Made by a program: the position numbers and the translations under genes
DNA from: a virus
Reading direction: 5' to 3' (one strand)
Virus record (IMG/VR): IMGVR_UViG_3300042896_000405
Span: 1-34,324 of that record
Length of the DNA stretch: 34,324 nucleotides
In this document: positions 33,027 through 34,324 of the stretch, piece after piece
Position numbering within the stretch: position 1 is the stretch's first letter
Layout of the letters: the number at the start of each line of letters is the position of its first letter
Notes under the pieces: generated by a model
The model's database searches: none
What the model saw: the letters and a program-made list of their open reading frames with translations, nothing else
Told to the model about the DNA's origin: nothing

Positions 33027-33275
33027 TTATTCTTCAGTTTTAGGATGAAACCAATTAGAGCACCATTTACTTGGGTCTTTTATTTGATTACCATTATCAT
33101 CTACTAACTCATTAGTACCCTTATATTTTTGATATTCTTTATTATTACAGTAATGTTTATCATCTTCCATATAATAATATTCACAGACATGACATCCAAA
33201 TCCTACTGGGGAGTACATGTAAGGAGGATATTTTTCCTCTTGTTTACCTTCTAGTAAGTCTATTAATTTAATCAT
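33027..33275 (-). CDS. Small four-Cys protein, unknown
   Basis: This 82-residue protein starts at ATG 33275, which overlaps the previous stop as ATGA. An in-frame ATG at 33290 is less likely. MIKLIDLLEGKQEEK precedes GFGCHVCEYYYMEDDKHYC and WCSNWFHPK. Cys28, Cys31, Cys43 and Cys72 could bind zinc or an iron-sulfur cluster, and the spacing recalls small HiPIP-like proteins. The first ten residues again resemble a short amphipathic start. The role is unknown. Confidence 0.6.
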   Translation of the reverse strand: MIKLIDLLEGKQEEKYPPYMYSPVGFGCHVCEYYYMEDDKHYCNNKEYQKYKGTNELVDDNGNQIKDPSKWCSNWFHPKTEE

Positions 33276-33727
33276 TTTGTTTTCCCCCACTTTTTACCTT
33301 TACCTTTGGTTTTACATTGAGCAGGTGTAGGACGACATGATGGATATTTAGCTCGTTTTTCACCTTTTTTTCTACCACATGATTTACATTTACCATTACG
33401 GCATGTATTACAGTCTACCCATCCACCTTCTTTACCAGGTGCTCCTTTACGTTTGAACCATTTACGTAATGATTCATCTTCATTTAATATTTTTTGGATT
33501 GTTTCTTTTAGTCTAGTATATTCTGATCCGTAAGGAGCAGCTTTACCTGACTGTGGGTCATCTGTTTCTTTTAGATCTTTCCAAATTTCACCTTGGCGAC
33601 ATCTAACAATTGCTCCTGATCTGTAAGCTGAAGATTTTTTGAATTTTCTTCTAGCTATACGAAGGCAACGATCTGCTTTTTTCTTTTGCTCTTCAAGGAG
33701 TTGTCTTAGTATGTGTGTTAGTTTCAT
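33272..33727 (-). CDS. Basic Cys-rich protein (DUF5872-like end)
   Basis: This 151-residue protein is very basic. The start is taken at ATG 33727, 4 nt after the endonuclease stop; an in-frame ATG at 33784 lies inside that gene. It begins KLTHILRQLLEEQKKKADR. RKFKKSSAYRSGAIVRCRQG at 27-46 is similar to SAYASG-x-VRCR motifs of other phage proteins. A second helix, LKETIQKILNEDESLRKW, is at 73-90. CNTCRNGKCKSCGRKKGE at 106-123 gives a CxxC-x4-CxxC zinc-ribbon-like site (Cys106, 109, 114, 117), and YPSCRPTPAQC follows. DNA or RNA binding is plausible. Confidence 0.6.
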   Translation of the reverse strand: MKLTHILRQLLEEQKKKADRCLRIARRKFKKSSAYRSGAIVRCRQGEIWKDLKETDDPQSGKAAPYGSEYTRLKETIQKILNEDESLRKWFKRKGAPGKEGGWVDCNTCRNGKCKSCGRKKGEKRAKYPSCRPTPAQCKTKGKGKKWGKTK

Positions 33728-33731
33728 ATGA

Positions 33732-34324
33732 TTATACATATTGAGCCCTATATTGCTTATTCTTAATAGTTTGAGCTTTCCCAATAAGTTGACATCTTAC
33801 TGTTTCTGGGTTAATTTGAAGATCAAGAGCTAAATCATGATAGCTAGGATATGTTTGGATGTATTCACCTGATATTTTATATAAAGCCACAGGATTACCC
33901 TTTCCTTTATTAGGACTTACTCTACCCTTATGAGCTTTAGATACATTAGGTTTAGGGCCATCAGATTTACCTTTTTTAGATGTTGTTGAACCTGTTTTAG
34001 CTTTAGATATTTTTTCACAAATTTCTTTTGAAAATTTACGTCCTGTTAGTTTTTCACTAACTGTCTTTTTAGTTTCTTCTTTATGAAGATTATTTCCTCT
34101 AGCATCATTAGTCATATTATAAAACATTGAATTCCCAGCCGCGTTAAATTTTGTCAAATAATATGTTTCCATAACTCGAGCATCTCCCTCACCTTCCCAT
34201 AATATTTCTCTAATAAAATTTTCTTTACCATGTTTTTTTAAAGCATTTTTTAATGCTTTTCCACTACCATAATAGTTTTCATCAACTTGAGTCTTTCTAG
34301 AAGATCCAATATATTTTTTATTAT
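33732..34324 (-). CDS. GIY-YIG-like homing endonuclease, N-terminus beyond window
   Basis: The frame is open from the stop at 33732 to the right edge. The edge segment reads KKYIGSSRKTQVDENYYGSG, which is the YIG half of a GIY-YIG core, then FIREILWEGEGDARVMETYY with the likely catalytic Glu. NUMOD3-like KAHKGRVSPNKGKGN follows, and ALYKISGEYIQTYPSYHDL begins a NUMOD1-like region at the C-terminus. An internal ATG at 34172 is not the start. The gene lies 4 nt upstream of the Cys-rich gene. Confidence 0.85.
   Translation of the reverse strand, partial: NKKYIGSSRKTQVDENYYGSGKALKNALKKHGKENFIREILWEGEGDARVMETYYLTKFNAAGNSMFYNMTNDARGNNLHKEETKKTVSEKLTGRKFSKEICEKISKAKTGSTTSKKGKSDGPKPNVSKAHKGRVSPNKGKGNPVALYKISGEYIQTYPSYHDLALDLQINPETVRCQLIGKAQTIKNKQYRAQYV

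Noticed and set aside
33272-33784. Longer start for the Cys-rich protein
   Set aside because: The extra 19 residues lie inside the endonuclease gene and do not resemble the shared start; ATG 33727 follows the endonuclease stop by 4 nt.

Overview
The window is a stretch of the genome of a tailed phage with a contractile, T4-like virion. Every supported gene lies on the minus strand, the DNA is visibly AT-rich, and the order read right to left follows the T4 head and neck plan: large terminase (gp17), portal (gp20), core-type proteins, prohead protease (gp21), scaffold (gp22-like), major capsid protein (gp23), neck proteins (gp13/gp14-like), tail completion protein (gp15-like) and tail sheath (gp18). 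The sequences are far from Enterobacteria T4, so this is a distant T4 relative. Almost no start codon has a Shine-Dalgarno sequence and the leaders are A-rich, which fits a Bacteroidota host; this is an inference, since no host gene is present.

Layout, left to right. 1-4655: sheath (cut by the edge), a coiled-coil protein, gp15-like, a GIY-YIG homing endonuclease, gp14-like and gp13-like neck proteins. 4739-9302: fibre and other surface-type virion proteins, one with about 13 YadA-like repeats. 9324-10019: PhoH-like ATPase. 10101-16475: capsid, scaffold, protease and three core-type proteins. 16513-19994: portal and terminase. 20023-26545: a non-virion island with a P-loop kinase-like protein, a MORN-like protein, a DUF6884-like protein, a MoxR ATPase paired with a metallopeptidase/VWA protein and an unknown third gene, and a COG2509-like flavoprotein behind a second homing endonuclease. 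27282-33727: seven proteins, mostly unknown, several with a shared N-terminal peptide, including an 896-residue protein, a cupin-ended protein and two Cys-rich small proteins. 33732-34324: a third homing endonuclease cut by the edge.

Regulation. An ATATTTATAA-like element sits just upstream of 16 genes, usually 11-17 nt before the start codon. Five times its first base is the last base of the previous stop codon. A second form, GTTATATTTA, lies 19-20 nt before the MORN-like, MoxR and VWA genes. Seven intrinsic terminators divide the strand into transcription units.

The most interesting signals are the recurring promoter-like element, whose T4 late box TATAAATA reads away from the genes, and a set of short peptides shared by otherwise unrelated proteins near the head genes. 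These peptides look like prohead-targeting and gp21-cleavage signals, and suggest that a group of unknown proteins is packaged inside the capsid.
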